64,000 nt of DNA from Anthonomus grandis grandis. Lineage: Eukaryota > Arthropoda > Insecta > Coleoptera > Curculionidae. The notes below the pieces were generated by a model. That model was not told the origin of the DNA and did not search any database. It worked only from the letters and a program-made list of their open reading frames with translations. Location of the stretch: positions 32,360,227-32,424,226 of the forward strand of contig NC_065546.1 in assembly GCF_022605725.1 (NCBI RefSeq). The letters are read 5' to 3'. Both the position numbers and the translations under genes were made by a program. Shown here in pieces: positions 33,591-44,262 of the stretch (the first letter of the stretch is position 1; the number at the start of each line of letters is the position of its first letter).

Positions 33591-33964
33591 GAGTTAGTCC
33601 TTTTAAGGACTTCATTATTTTCCTTTCTCATATTGTACGCTAAAACTTAATTCTTAAACTTACCTACGGAGGCGAAATTTAAATTATTATAAAGCTGCCC
33701 TACCTGGATTATCCTTATTCCATAAAATCCTAATATTTAATAATTTTATCAGAATTTATACGTTCCGGGGCAAAATTTCCATGCAAAAACAAACAGACAT
33801 TTACGAAACATGTCAGGCTCCGGCACGGAATTGCTTTAAATAACATAAATTTATAAATACAATCCGGAATTATGCATAAGGCCATTTTTCCTATTTGAAA
33901 TATAGACTTAAGTTTTGATTTATACCGAAAGAAACATTTTAAAATGATTTTTTTTGTTTTTAAG

Positions 33965-34281
33965 GTTTTGATCAGGCAACCGGTCCGGTGTTGACGTACT
34001 TGGACTCGCATTGCGAGTGCACTATCGGCTGGTTGGAGCCACTACTTGACCGGATCGCTCGCGATCCTACCACCGTCGTATGCCCGGTCATTGATGTCAT
34101 TGACGATTCCACTCTGCAGTATATGTACCATGATAGTAGATCGGTTAATGTAGGCGGTTTTGATTGGAATTTACAATTTAACTGGCATGCCGTGCCCGGT
34201 CATGAGAAGGAACGTCACTTGAATACAGCGGAACCGGTTTGGAGTCCCACTATGGCTGGTGGGCTCTTTAGTATAGATAGG
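33965..34281 (+). CDS. GALNT exon: central glycosyltransferase domain with DxH motif
   Basis: This exon follows the one ending at 28531. The acceptor TTTTTAAG is at 33957-33964 and the donor GTGAGT is at 34282. It opens with GT, which completes the split glycine codon, and reads FDQATGPVLTYLDSHCECTI. There the Asp-Ser-His triad is the DxH motif that binds Mn2+ and the UDP diphosphate. After it come GWLEPLLDRIARDPTTVVCP, IDVIDDSTLQYMYHDSR, GGFDWNLQFNWHAVP and WSPTMAGGLFSIDR. Length and spacing are those of animal GALNTs. The following block (WGGENLELS-type) and the C-terminal ricin-like lectin domain are not found in the remaining 30 kb, so the next intron is probably very long. The exon has clearly higher GC than the sequence around it. 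Confidence 0.93.
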
Positions 34282-34640
34282 GTGAGTAATAATTTAGTAG
34301 AACGTAGATATAGAACAGCTGAAAATCAGACTTAAATTACATTATACATTACATCTATTAAATCTGCACCCATTTACATATTGCCAATTATAATCGATCG
34401 CCCTATTATAGTTGTCAAGCTCTTACATAATGCATACTTACGTAAGCACTAAGAAGTTAAATAGCTCATGCATTTTCCGTGCAGAAAGTGCCATAATAGG
34501 GATTTAATGATGCATAAATTTGTCAGGGTAAAAAATAATTTCGAAAATGGCAAGGTAAGCTGTGAAGAAGGCTTGGATATATGGATTTTTTTCCTGGTGT
34601 TATATCCATAATGGGTTTTTTTTATAACGTGATAAATTTA
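34282..34640. other. Start of GALNT intron
   Basis: AT-rich sequence after the GTGAGT donor. Nothing else is recognised before the LINE tail at 34643. Confidence 0.5.
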
Positions 34641-34642
34641 AA

Positions 34643-35947
34643 CTAATAATAATAATAAAAATAATAATAATAACGTATATTATTTATCATGGAAATTACA
34701 TAGAATATAAACTTACAGGTGTATTCAATAATTAAGGTCAATAAAAGCTAATGTATCAGACTTCTGCATGAAAAAATGCAGGTTCTGTTCTACCTACATA
34801 GCTACAACATAAAAACCTTTTGGACTAAACTACTTTTTAAACAAAACTAACGAATTAAACTAACAACTAATAAACTAAACTAAACTAACTGCTAGATATA
34901 ATGTACATACTGTTAAATCTAAGTAGTTGATGATTTGGTACAGATTACAACAATACAACAATTAAATACGGAAAAATATATCTAATCATTCAAATACAAG
35001 TTATAAACAAGAAAAATTAAAAATAAATCTTCTAGCTCTAATATGCATGTTACTGATTATCTAATAAGAGTTGCCTTACTTTTGTTTTGAATCTATAAAT
35101 GAAATTCAAAATTCAGTTATATCGGGTGATAGCGCATTAATGATATGAGAAATATTTTAAGAGAATTATTTAATAATAGATTTAATAATTTTATAAAAAT
35201 AGCACACTGGAATGTAGCTTACGTCTATTAAACATATTAAGCCACTTAAGATTATTAAGCTTATGTGATACATGACCTCACCTATTAATGCTATAAATAA
35301 AACGAATACAAGAGTTTTGTATTTTTGAACTCTATAGAAGTCTTGGCCATCTAGACAAGGTCCATTAACCACATCACCATGATTAATATTTGGCAACACA
35401 AGAGAGTCGCATAGCTCACGTTTAATATTCAGATCTAAGTAATGTCGATGAGGGTACATGGTTTTTAGAGCACAATACGACTTTTTAAAATTATTTAATA
35501 TGTGACCACTAAACTTTAGCTGTGAATCGAGTGTTAAACCCAAACTCTTGGTGCTCTCAACTACTTGAAGTTTTTGATGTCCAATAGACAAAGAAAATTC
35601 TTCATAAATAGTCTTTATTTGAATTTTATTTCCAGAGAGAATAACTACACATTTTTTAGGATTTAATTTTAACATATGTTTATTAAAGACTTTAACAAAT
35701 GCATCAAGATCAGCATTTATATGGTTCAAAGCAGTTAAGTAATCAGAAGGTGAAAAATAGTGACACAACTGCGTATCATCTGCACAGAAGTGATACTTAC
35801 AGTGTTCAAGATATTGAGAAAAACATGTTGTATAAATACTAAATAGTAGTAGCGCCAATATACTACCTTAGGGCACCCCATTAATCCTATATTCTTTGGT
35901 TTTCCACTGGCCCTGCCCTGACGAAACCAAAAAACAGCAGACATCAC
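34643..35947 (-). mobile_element. 5'-truncated jockey-like LINE
   Basis: The 3' end is the AAT repeat at 34643-34673. Reverse transcriptase sequence fills 35166-35947 on the - strand. The element is cut off inside the palm. It lies antisense to GALNT. Confidence 0.75.
35166..35947 (-). pseudogene. LINE reverse transcriptase, palm to C-terminus
   Basis: The first 30 codons (35947-35860) carry the motif B region in another frame (GQGQWKTKEYRINGVPQGS-like reading). From 35858 an open frame continues with LLFSIYTTCFSQYL, then FCADDTQLCHYF (motif C, CADD instead of YADD), LKLNPKKCVVILSG (motif D), STKSLGLTLDSQLKFSGHI (motif E) and SLVLPNINHGDVV. The long open frame of 230 codons shows modest age, but the N-terminal half and the first catalytic Asp are missing. 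Confidence 0.8.
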
Positions 35948-38183
35948 CTTTACTCCTTCTGCTTTCTTTATTACGGAATATTACAGCGAGTATACTACAT
36001 TATTAGAAAGATTACTTCTGATGAGAAATACAATAGATGTATTATTGTATTTCCGAAGGGGTTGGAAATAATCAGGTCAATTTTTGCTATTAGAACTTTT
36101 CTTACTTTTATTCAATATTAATAATACAATGCAACGTTTGCAATCATTCAATAGGTAACTATGAGTTCACAATAAGTTCTTATTTAATAATAATTTTAAG
36201 CTAAGCATTTTTCATATTACACCACTTTCCTTTTTCGAAAGAAGAAAATTTATTTAAAGAATAAATTCTATACTAACGAGACATGCCTGTCCGGGGATTT
36301 AGAAAGATTTAATGTAAGGAATCTCTCCAAAAGAATTATTAATCTTATATAAATTTATAAAAACCTTAATAAAAATATCAACTAAAATGAATGATAAAAG
36401 GATAGATAAAATATAAAACCTATATATCCTAAAAATTCAATGCTTATATCTACAGAGAACACACGTATGTATAAAAATGTAGGCTTTTTTTTGTTGTCTA
36501 GGGGTTTCAATGAAAAAAAGGACTGAATCCTTTATTTAAAACTAAGTTTATTGTCATTGGAATAGTTAAAAAACAAAAACACTGGTTCGCAGGTAAGAAT
36601 TTCCGGTAAGTATCGCATTAAGGTATAAACTTCTTTAATTAAACGTTTTAACTTCTCTAAATAACATATGAGAAAAATTACGTCTTTAGTTGGCTTTTGG
36701 TACGTCTTTTAATAAAAAAAACTTTGGGCAAACGTCTTGCGTCTTTTGGAACAAAAGATACACGGCTCTTATCTTTTATTCCCGTCTTTTAATTTAATAG
36801 AGAAAGTAACCACGTATTCAGCACTTCTCCCATCTTCACTTGCCCGTAAAATATAATATAGTCGCGTATCGCGCTACTGATCGCGTCGTCTTTTTTCTAC
36901 CCATAGAGTAATTAAAAGTATAAGAGGGTTCAATCCCATAGTAACAAGTAGGCACCATATTTACCCTAAACTCGATTGCAGCATCACGGATGCGGTCTAA
37001 CCGAACTAAAATAATTGACATTTGTCACAGTCGGTAAAATAGTCTACTGTAATACCGATCCGTCATAGTAATGAAAAGCGTGCTATTCAAAATTGTAGAA
37101 TGGCGCGAAATTTAAAATTATTGACCCAATTAATCAATTTTTAACAGCATAAAGGCTGTGAATCTCGATCACAAACTCTAAAAAATTATGAAATAGTGCA
37201 AGTGTATTAATTTAATTTTTGAAGAGGCTAAGAGTGATAATGTATGTAATTTAAGTTTATTTTTTACATTTTTTAATTGAATTCGTTAGTGTTTTTGACA
37301 TTAAATTCATCAAATTTGCTTTTAAGCTGTTAAGTTAATGCATTTAAGCCCTTCAAAAAAATAAATTGTTGATAATGCACTTTGTCATTGATTTTTAGAG
37401 AATGTGAAAGAGATTTTACAGCCCAATATGCTTAAAAAAAAGATTTAATGGGTCAATTATGTAAGACAATATTTTAGAGATTTAAGTACAATATATTAAG
37501 TCCTATTTTGAGAATTAAATGCTCGATACTAACAATGTTAATTTCACTGTTATCGACAAATTAACAAGGGTAGGGGTAGAATTAAAGTCAATTGTAAAGT
37601 AAGTTTATAATTTATTGTCTTAAAAGGGATCCTGATACAATTTGTTTTTGTGGTGCTTTAGCACAACACTGTCCATGGTATGTATTTTGCTTTTTCTACA
37701 TTTTGAGGATATGATACAAAAATTAAAAATTATCAAATTTATAAATTAATTATTTGTAGACATAAGAACTATATTTCTCAAAAATATGCCCTAAAAATTT
37801 TACGTTTACTACCTACTTTTTTGTACAGAGGGTACCCAAAAATGTTGGCGGAGTAGTAATATATAAAAACTAACCCTGTAATTAAAATATTCTTTATGGA
37901 GAGTATGATATTAAAAATTAGTTGACACTGATGTATACCCTAAATTCTAGATGTCATCGGTCTTTTTTCTTAAATATTCAAGAAGAATCCCAGGATCTTA
38001 CTCCCATCTTATCGAGGTGAGGTACCTCCTTGAGTAGTGACCTGGTAGAATGGAAGTTGTTTCACTTATTGTGCTTTTGGTACTTCTTAGCAGCAAAGCA
38101 CTGATGATACCTTTCGTCAGACCTAGTCAAAAGTGGCCTAGCATAATTATGTTCATTCTGAACATTAGATTGAGATTGCTGGA
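35948..38183. other. AT-rich sequence without recognisable gene
   Basis: Nothing with family signatures is found. A short GC-richer piece at 36840-37030 has an open frame of 61 codons on the - strand without known motifs. CAGAGGGTACCC at about 37827 has the form of a hAT end, but no partner with an 8-bp duplication was found. Confidence 0.45.
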
Positions 38184-38528
38184 TTATACAGCAGGTAATA
38201 AAGTCAATGTATCTTCCCAAGGTACTTGTGCCTCAACCAGTACTGGGGCATTTTGAATAATACTTGGGCCAGCAATTGGGAGAGCACACTTTCTTAAACG
38301 AGTATGTATAGTACTAGTAAATGAAGTATCATTAAAATGGTCTTGACATAAATAACACCTTGTTGAGGTTGGGCTTAAACCAAGTATTTTAAACCATTCG
38401 GACCTCCTAATAATGTCACTTTCAGGAAATTTAAAGAAAATTTTATTTTTGTATGAATCCTCAATAGGCCAATAGTTTGTATTAGAACAAGTAGGTGCCT
38501 TGCATTTAAAAATGAATTTAATATTCAT
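38184..38528 (-). CDS. THAP-domain protein, N-terminal exon or remnant
   Basis: The frame starts at the ATG at 38528 and has 114 codons. It carries a C2CH THAP zinc finger, a DNA-binding fold shared by THAP proteins and P-element transposases. The zinc ligands are CKAPTC near residue 9 and the pair in CYLCQDHF near residue 59. The invariant proline is in FFKFPESD and the tryptophan in RRSEWFKILG. HFNDTSF and RKCALPIAG correspond to the C-terminal AVPTIF region. After the finger the frame runs about 30 codons to a stop with no further domain. It may be a first exon without a clear donor, a truncated P-like transposon, or a small gene. No P-element ends are seen. Confidence 0.7.
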   Translation of the reverse strand: MNIKFIFKCKAPTCSNTNYWPIEDSYKNKIFFKFPESDIIRRSEWFKILGLSPTSTRCYLCQDHFNDTSFTSTIHTRLRKCALPIAGPSIIQNAPVLVEAQVPWEDTLTLLPAV

Positions 38529-38828
38529 TTCTCTATGCTTCTACCCTGCCAACTACTCAACTCCCACCACTGTACGTTTAGCGGTCAAAATTATTATCAA
38601 AGAAGGCGAACGGCATTTCAACGAAAAGCTAAAGCGGTCTCTTATGTGTTTCGCTGAATCGTCGGCAAAATAAAACAGTTCGTTTAGAAACGTACTAGGA
38701 ACTGAAATTTAATATTTCTTTATATATAAATTAAATATATGTTTTTTTACATTATTACTGGTTGTTAAATAATTGAATACCACAAAAATGTAAGTAAAAT
38801 CTGTATTGTTGTGACGAATTTATAATAA

Positions 38829-39068
38829 GTTACTTATTTTGTTAGGCATTATATCACTGTTGTAGTAAATATCAATTTAGAAAATACAATCTCATATGCT
38901 CAGTTATTGTAAAGAAGAAGAAAATAGACTTATTTACATATTTAGAAGAAAATATGAACTTTAAAAATGTGGAAATATGAATTTTTAATGATATCTTTCG
39001 TTATATTTAATTTAATCTAAGTCAAACAAATCTTAAATACAATAATATAGTTAAGGTATAATAAATAC
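38829..39068 (+). repeat. Dispersed repeat, copy 2
   Basis: The partner of 21176-21384, with about 25 bp of extra sequence (AGAAGAAAATATGAACTTTA) in the middle. It ends about 10 bp before the foldback arm at 39078. Confidence 0.75.
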
Positions 39069-39538
39069 ATCTTTATACAGTGTGAGTTTGTAACTTGGAA
39101 TAAATTCGATACTAAATAAGTGGAAGTGTGTTCGGAAAAAAACGCTCGGACACGTCAATTGAAATTGTAAGTTGCACATTTTTTAAAATATTTTTTTACA
39201 GGGTGTGCCATGTCGACAGGGCTAATACTAACTTTCTTATTTTAAATGAAACATCCTATATGTAATTATGTTTTTAGATTCTGCACAAAATTCCAAACAT
39301 TTTGATGTATCACATGCCATACCTTTATTTACCTGTTTTAAGTTTTGATTTTTTATTTTAAAAATGTTTTAAATTCAAAAAACATGCGTTTCAGTAAACA
39401 GTTTTTTTTTCGTAATGTATTTTATGAATGTCCTATAAAAATGTGGAATTTTTATAATTTTGACATTGCTACAAGACCTTGCCAAGTGCCTTTACTGTCG
39501 GATAATCAGATTCAAGTTTCTTTTAATTTTTTTACGAA

Positions 39539-40582
39539 ATGGGCTATTTAAGTGAAAAGCACAAGATTGAAATCTTAATGATGATTGGATACGGAGATAT
39601 AACGAGAATCCAAAATGACGTTTTGCATTTATTCCGACAGAAGTATCCTGATTTGCCACCCATATCTCAAAGTACTATAAGCAAGATTGAAAAACAATTT
39701 CGGGAAAATGGTCACGTAACAATAACTACTTCTCGTCGATGTGCGCTTAATGAAGACACCAAAATTAATGTGTTATTAGCCATTGAAGAAAATCCTAATA
39801 TTCCCACTAGGCAGGTATCGCACGAATTGGAAGTGAGCCAGTCTTCAGTAGTAAGGGTTCTTAAAGCACAAAAATTTCATCCCTATAAACTAACAATTCT
39901 CCAGGAACTCAATGAGGAGGATGCAGATAGAAGAATTGAATTTTGTGAACAATTTTTGGAATTAATGCAGAATAATAATCTTATTACAGAAAACATTCTC
40001 TTTTCCGATGAGTCGACATTTATGCTAAACGAAGAAGTAAATCGTCGAATTGGCCGTTATTGGGCACAAGAAAATCCATGTTGGATGAGGCAAGGCCACA
40101 CTTAACACCCAGAAAAAGTAAATGTTTGGGCAGGAATTCTAGGTCAGCAAGTTATAGGTCCATTTTTCTCCGAAAAAAATTTAAATGGAGCAAGGTACAT
40201 ACAGATTTTACAAGAAGAACAAGTTCCAAATCTAGCTATTCTGTTCCCTGATCCAATAGAAGCTGATATGCCGAATAGAAACATCTAGTTTCAGCAAGAT
40301 AGTGCGCCTTCCCATTTTGCAAGATCTGTTTGAAATTATCTGGATACTATTTTTCCAGGTAGATGAATTGGCAAGAGAGGACCTTTTAAATGGCCACCAA
40401 GATCGATTTGACTCCGCTGGATTTTTTCCTATAGAAATATTTGAAATCCAAAGTTTATGTGACCAAGCCGGCAAATATTGAGGACTTGAAAACTAGAATA
40501 CGGCAAGAGTGTCGAAACATTTCTCCAGAATGCATAAGAAACGTTCAAAATAAATTTGTAGTACGTTTAGAGCATTGCCAAA
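39539..40582 (+). pseudogene. Mariner-like transposase, disrupted
   Basis: The frame opens at 39539 and stays open for 188 codons: YGDITRIQNDVLHLFRQKYP, ISQSTISKIEKQFRENG, NIPTRQVSHELEVSQSSVVR (helix-turn-helix), FCEQFLELM and ENILFSDESTFM with the first catalytic Asp. After a stop at 40103-40105 the other frame gives HPEKVNVWAGILGQQVIGPF, then FQQDSAPSHFARS with the second Asp, a damaged GKRGPFKWPPRS block and ECRNISPECIRNVQNKFV. At least five stops are present. The last codons before 40582 are continued at 43777-43811 beyond the hAT insertion. Confidence 0.8.
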
Positions 40583-40945
40583 CAGAGGCGGCGTAAAGCG
40601 TGGGCGACATGGGCCACAGCCCACGGCCTCGCAGTCGGCTCCATAAAGTTAGCCTCCCACTTTTTGCAAATAATTACAAAAAAAATTTGTAATCGTTAGG
40701 TCATGAAAGATCACTTTGAGATTTCGTTAGATCATTACAAGTTTTTTTATAGACAATTCAATTTTTGAGAAATAATTTAACAAAGTCGGCTTCCCACTTT
40801 CTTTAAAATTAAGGTTTTTTTTTTAAATCGGTGTAAAATCACCTCAGGAGGATTGGTCATTGGTTTTCCTCGTTTGTTCATCCATAGTTTTGTTGTAAAA
40901 AAATAAAAACTATTGTAAAAATTACAAAATAAGGTTTAGGGTGTA

Positions 40946-42118
40946 TTAATCAATCAATCAATATATGCTTTATTGTCATAAAAGTAAATTTGTTGACAAA
41001 GCTGTAAAAAAGAAAAACATACACAAACATGTAAAAAGGTTATTCAGCATGCTATTGTCCATCATCCTAAAGGCATTCTGCTTCCATGAATATGGTTTAC
41101 CTATACCGGTAAAACCAACAACATCCCTATTCTTCAGAAATACTCCTCCAAAACTCTGAACCAAAACATACAAAGCTAATGTAATGTCAAGAGTATCAAT
41201 ATGTATAACACAAACAGATATTATTCACTCCCGAAATATACAATTTTATTAAATGTAAAACTGTAAAAAAAAATGAATCACAGAAATAAATTAGGCGAAA
41301 TGATATGGTGTAAAAAATATAAAGAATATACCTCAAGTCCTGCAAGAAAAAGGTAAAAATGACTATAATCTATCCGACAAAAATTCAGTTATTTCATAAT
41401 AGCCCTTTGCAACTAAGAGTTTTTTTAACACGTTTTCTAAAAAGTTTCCAGCTACTTATACCTTTCAAATCTGCAGGAAGATGATTAGAGAGTTTTTTAC
41501 CATCAAATATAAAAGTTCTTTTGATCAGTGAACTTGTAGGCATAGGCAAGAGCACATCATTAGCTCGTCGAATGCTATATTCATGCCTATTAGTTGTATT
41601 CACATTTCTAAATTTCTTATGAATGAGGCAAACAGATTCCAATATAAATAAGGCAGGAAGGGTTAGGATTTTATGAATGATAAATAGCTGTTTGCAAGAC
41701 TCTCTCATACTCACATTGCACAGACGTCGGATCGCTCTCTTTTGTAAAACAAAAACACTATTAAATAAGTAATGTGTGCATGCACCCCAGAAACACAAAC
41801 CATACCTTAAATGGGACTCAATTAAAGAAAAATAAACATTTCTCGCCATGTCAAAATCAATCTCTCCTGCGACCACTTTAAGAGCATAACAATTTGCTGA
41901 TATTTTTCTACACAATTGCATGATATGGCTCTCAAATTTTAGTTTATTATCAATAAATAAACCTCCTAAACATTTATTTTCGTCTAAGTTGTCTAGAATG
42001 TGATCTTCCAAAAACACATTATTTAAATTGCATTTAAAATTCATAACACTAGTTTTTGAAATATTTAAAGACAGTTTGTTGGAATCACACCATTTCTTAA
42101 TTTCAACAATATCCTGTT
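40946..42118 (-). mobile_element. 5'-truncated jockey-like LINE inside the hAT element
   Basis: The 3' end is an ATTG-type repeat (40946-40962, with AATAAAGC just before it on the - strand). The 5' end lies at about 42118, inside the palm region of the reverse transcriptase. Confidence 0.75.
41394..42118 (-). pseudogene. LINE reverse transcriptase C-terminal part
   Basis: The sequence reads EIKKWCDSNKLSLNISKTS, then from the ATG at 42044 an open frame of 216 codons. It contains ENKCLGGLFIDNKLKFESHI (motif E region), YFSLIESHLRYGLCFWG, LQKRAIRRLCNVSMRESCKQ, LFIIHKILTLPALFILE and a lysine-rich end. This is the typical thumb and C-terminal segment of jockey-family proteins. The catalytic palm is missing. 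The unbroken frame means the insertion is fairly recent compared with the host hAT. Confidence 0.8.
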
Positions 42119-42593
42119 AACTGTAGTATTTGGATTTATAGATTAGATTCATACATTAGATTAATCGATTAATCAGGAAATGCCCAAGCGTTAGAAATCG
42201 ACGACTTAACGTCACCCAACAATTTCCAAGCTATTTCATGTATGTTACTATTTATTTAGCCAAAATGCAATTTAAAAAATCAATAAAAAATGCCAAATTA
42301 CCTTTATATTTTTATTTATTTTACTTAAATAATGTGAATCGTTCCATGATCACCTCGGGAGGATTGGTCATCGATTTTCGACGATTGGTCATTCGTGATT
42401 AATCGACTAATATATTCTAAACCTTTTTTTTTTCCAATAGTTTTTATTTTGTTAAAACAAATCTATATCTACATATTATTTAAGTAAAAAAGAAAATAAA
42501 AATACGAAGGCATTTTTTATTCATTTGTTTTAAGTAATGCAATACTAGGAGAGCTAGAAAAGAATGACTTAAATAGTCAAAACTATTTTCAGG

Positions 42594-43575
42594 TTCCAGC
42601 AAACGCTGGGAATTGGTCAAAGATAAATTAAAACTTACTATGAAACCTTTATCAGACACTAGGTGGGAAAGTAGAATCGAGGCAGTTAAGTCCACACTAT
42701 TTCAATTTGATCATGTCATGGATTGCATAGAAAGTTTGAAAAATTAAACTGATCAATCAGACACTCTCAGCGATTGTGATTCAGTATTAAACGAAATGCG
42801 CAGTCCATTAAGTCCATTTAAGTATTGCCCTTGAACATTTACATACATTTTGTGACTGGATCAAAGAATATCGGCAAACTGGATTTGAAAAATGCTTAAC
42901 GATTTATTGACAGAAGCTCTTATGATCTGCCACACGAATTTAAAAATATGAGTAGCCAAAAAGTAAAGGGTTTTTGATTATGAAGGCAAGTATCAACCTA
43001 TACAGTCTCCCAAAAGCCGGTATGAAGCAAATTTTTTTAACACTATGCTTGATTTAACTATTACTAATTTGGATTTGAGATTTATGGATGTATATCAACA
43101 TCATGAAAATTTCGGTTTTCTGTATGATATAAGTAAATTAAAAAATATTCCACGCGATCAAATATTAAAAAAATGTCAAGATTTACACACAGTCCTACGA
43201 GTGGGTGAGAGCCTTTCAGCGTTACGAATTATATAAAGAATTAAAAATAATGATTATCTACCTATTATACCGTTATCTACCTAACTTGATAACAGATGTG
43301 AAGTATTACAGATAATAACTTACAAGGAATATACCCAAACATATACATCGTCATTAGAATATTATTTACAATACCAATTAGTACAGCTTCCGCTGAAAGG
43401 ATCTTCTCAGAATTAAAACATATTAGGAATTGTTTAAGGAGTACAATGTCACAGGAAAGACTTTCTGCGGTCGCAGTTTTGTCTATCGAGGCTGATATAG
43501 CATCCAAGCTAGATTACGAGCACGTAATTAAACAATTCAGCAGTGTGAAAAGTAGAGAATTTCTGTTCCTTTAAT
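42594..43575 (+). pseudogene. hAT transposase fragments (ZMYM1-like type)
   Basis: Three blocks on the + strand belong to one hAT protein. At 42594-42747: KRWELVKDKLKLTMKPLSDT, RWESRIEAVKSTLFQFDHVM. At about 42985-43240: YEANFFNTMLDLTITNLDLR and HENFGFLYDISKLKNI. At 43351-43575: IPISTASAERIFSELKHIRN, LRSTMSQERLSAVAVLSIEA, DIASKLDYEHVIKQFSS and a stop at 43575. The last block is the Dimer_Tnp_hAT domain, which helps transposase multimers form. The LSDTRWESR and dimer motifs resemble the group that includes ZMYM1-like proteins. Frame changes between blocks and the lack of the N-terminal zinc finger show it is dead. Confidence 0.85.
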
Positions 43576-44184
43576 TAAACTTGTTTTTTAATGTTGGTAG
43601 GTTTTAAATATCTTAAATATTTATATGTAAGTTGTAAGTTTGACTAGATTTTCCATGAATAAAAATTTAATAACGCCAAATGCTTTTTATTTAAAAAAAT
43701 CTGTAGTCATGTACGAGCAGAGGGCTTCGCAAAATGTATCTTGCCTATATCAAATTTTGATCTTGCACCGCCACTGTTGCCAAATAGTAATAGTTTTGAA
43801 CACTTATTAGAGAAAAAAGATTTAAAAGAAATAGATTTAAAAGAAACCTCTTTAAGTTTATGAAATACGTTTTCTTTAACGCCCTGTATCTTAAAAACAA
43901 TCGAATATGTGGTAAATATATGTATAAAATCGTATGGCATGTGATACATCAAAATGTTTAGAATTTTGTGGAGAATCCAAAAATCTAATAATATATAGAG
44001 TGTTCATTCAAAATAAGAAAGTCAGTATTAGCCCCGCATACATGGCACACCCTGTATAAACACTTTTTATTGTAAAAATGCGCAACTTACAATCTCAATT
44101 GATGTGTCCGAGCGTTTTTCCGAACACGCTCTCATTTATTTATTATAGAATTTATTCCAAGTTACAGACTCGCACGGTTTTTTC

Positions 44185-44186
<2 letters not shown>

Positions 44187-44244
<58 letters not shown>

Positions 44245-44262
44245 GATATATATATATATATA
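44187..44262. repeat. (AT)n microsatellite
   Basis: An almost pure AT dinucleotide run broken only by AGAAG. It seems to belong to the 5' end of the Helitron, and the mariner at 44263 inserted into one of its TA steps. Confidence 0.8.

Larger units (their letters stand above)
40843..42455. repeat. Repeat pair flanking the LINE inside the hAT element
   Basis: The direct pair ATCACCTC(A/G)GGAGGATTGG lies at about 40848 and 42351. The inverted pair ATAAAAACTATTG...AAGGTTTAG lies at about 40904-40940, with its complement at 42414-42445. Either the hAT internal sequence was partly duplicated, or a further small element with inverted ends surrounds the LINE. Confidence 0.55.
40583..43776 (+). mobile_element. 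hAT transposon with perfect 8-bp target duplication
   Basis: The ends are CAGAGGCGGCGTAAAG at the left and the complement of CAGTGGCGGTGCAAGA at the right. They are flanked by TTGCCAAA at 40575-40582 and again at 43777-43784. The 8-bp duplication and CAG.GGCGG ends are diagnostic of hAT. It carries remnants of a hAT transposase in the right half and a LINE in the left half, and it interrupts the mariner transposase gene. Confidence 0.92.
39199..44054 (+). mobile_element. Mariner-superfamily transposon with long inverted repeats, split by a hAT element
   Basis: The ends are CAGGGTGTGCCATGT at both sides in inverted orientation. TA duplications are at 39197-39198 and 44055-44056. The inverted repeat is clear for at least 125 bp (for example TTTTGATGTATCACATGCCA at about 39299 and its complement near 43938) and fades over a further 100 bp. 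Without the hAT insertion the element would be about 1.65 kb. Its transposase gene is damaged. Confidence 0.85.
39078..44177. repeat. Foldback element (arms 39078-39198 and 44055-44177) split by a mariner
   Basis: The arms are inverted copies. GTTTGTAACTTGGAATAAAT pairs with its complement at 44150-44167, GTGTTCGGAAAAA and CGCTCGGACAC.TCAATTGA pair with 44097-44128, and GTAAGTTGC with 44084-44092. Closed up around one TA, this would be a palindrome of about 240 bp, probably a non-coding MITE. A mariner sits exactly at its centre. Confidence 0.7.

Noticed and set aside
36836..37021. 61-codon - strand frame
   Set aside because: No domain or neighbouring evidence, although the GC is slightly raised.
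37827..38568. Possible hAT element around the THAP frame (CAGAGGG at left, CCACCACTG at right)
   Set aside because: The ends match poorly and the flanking 8 bp are not duplicated.
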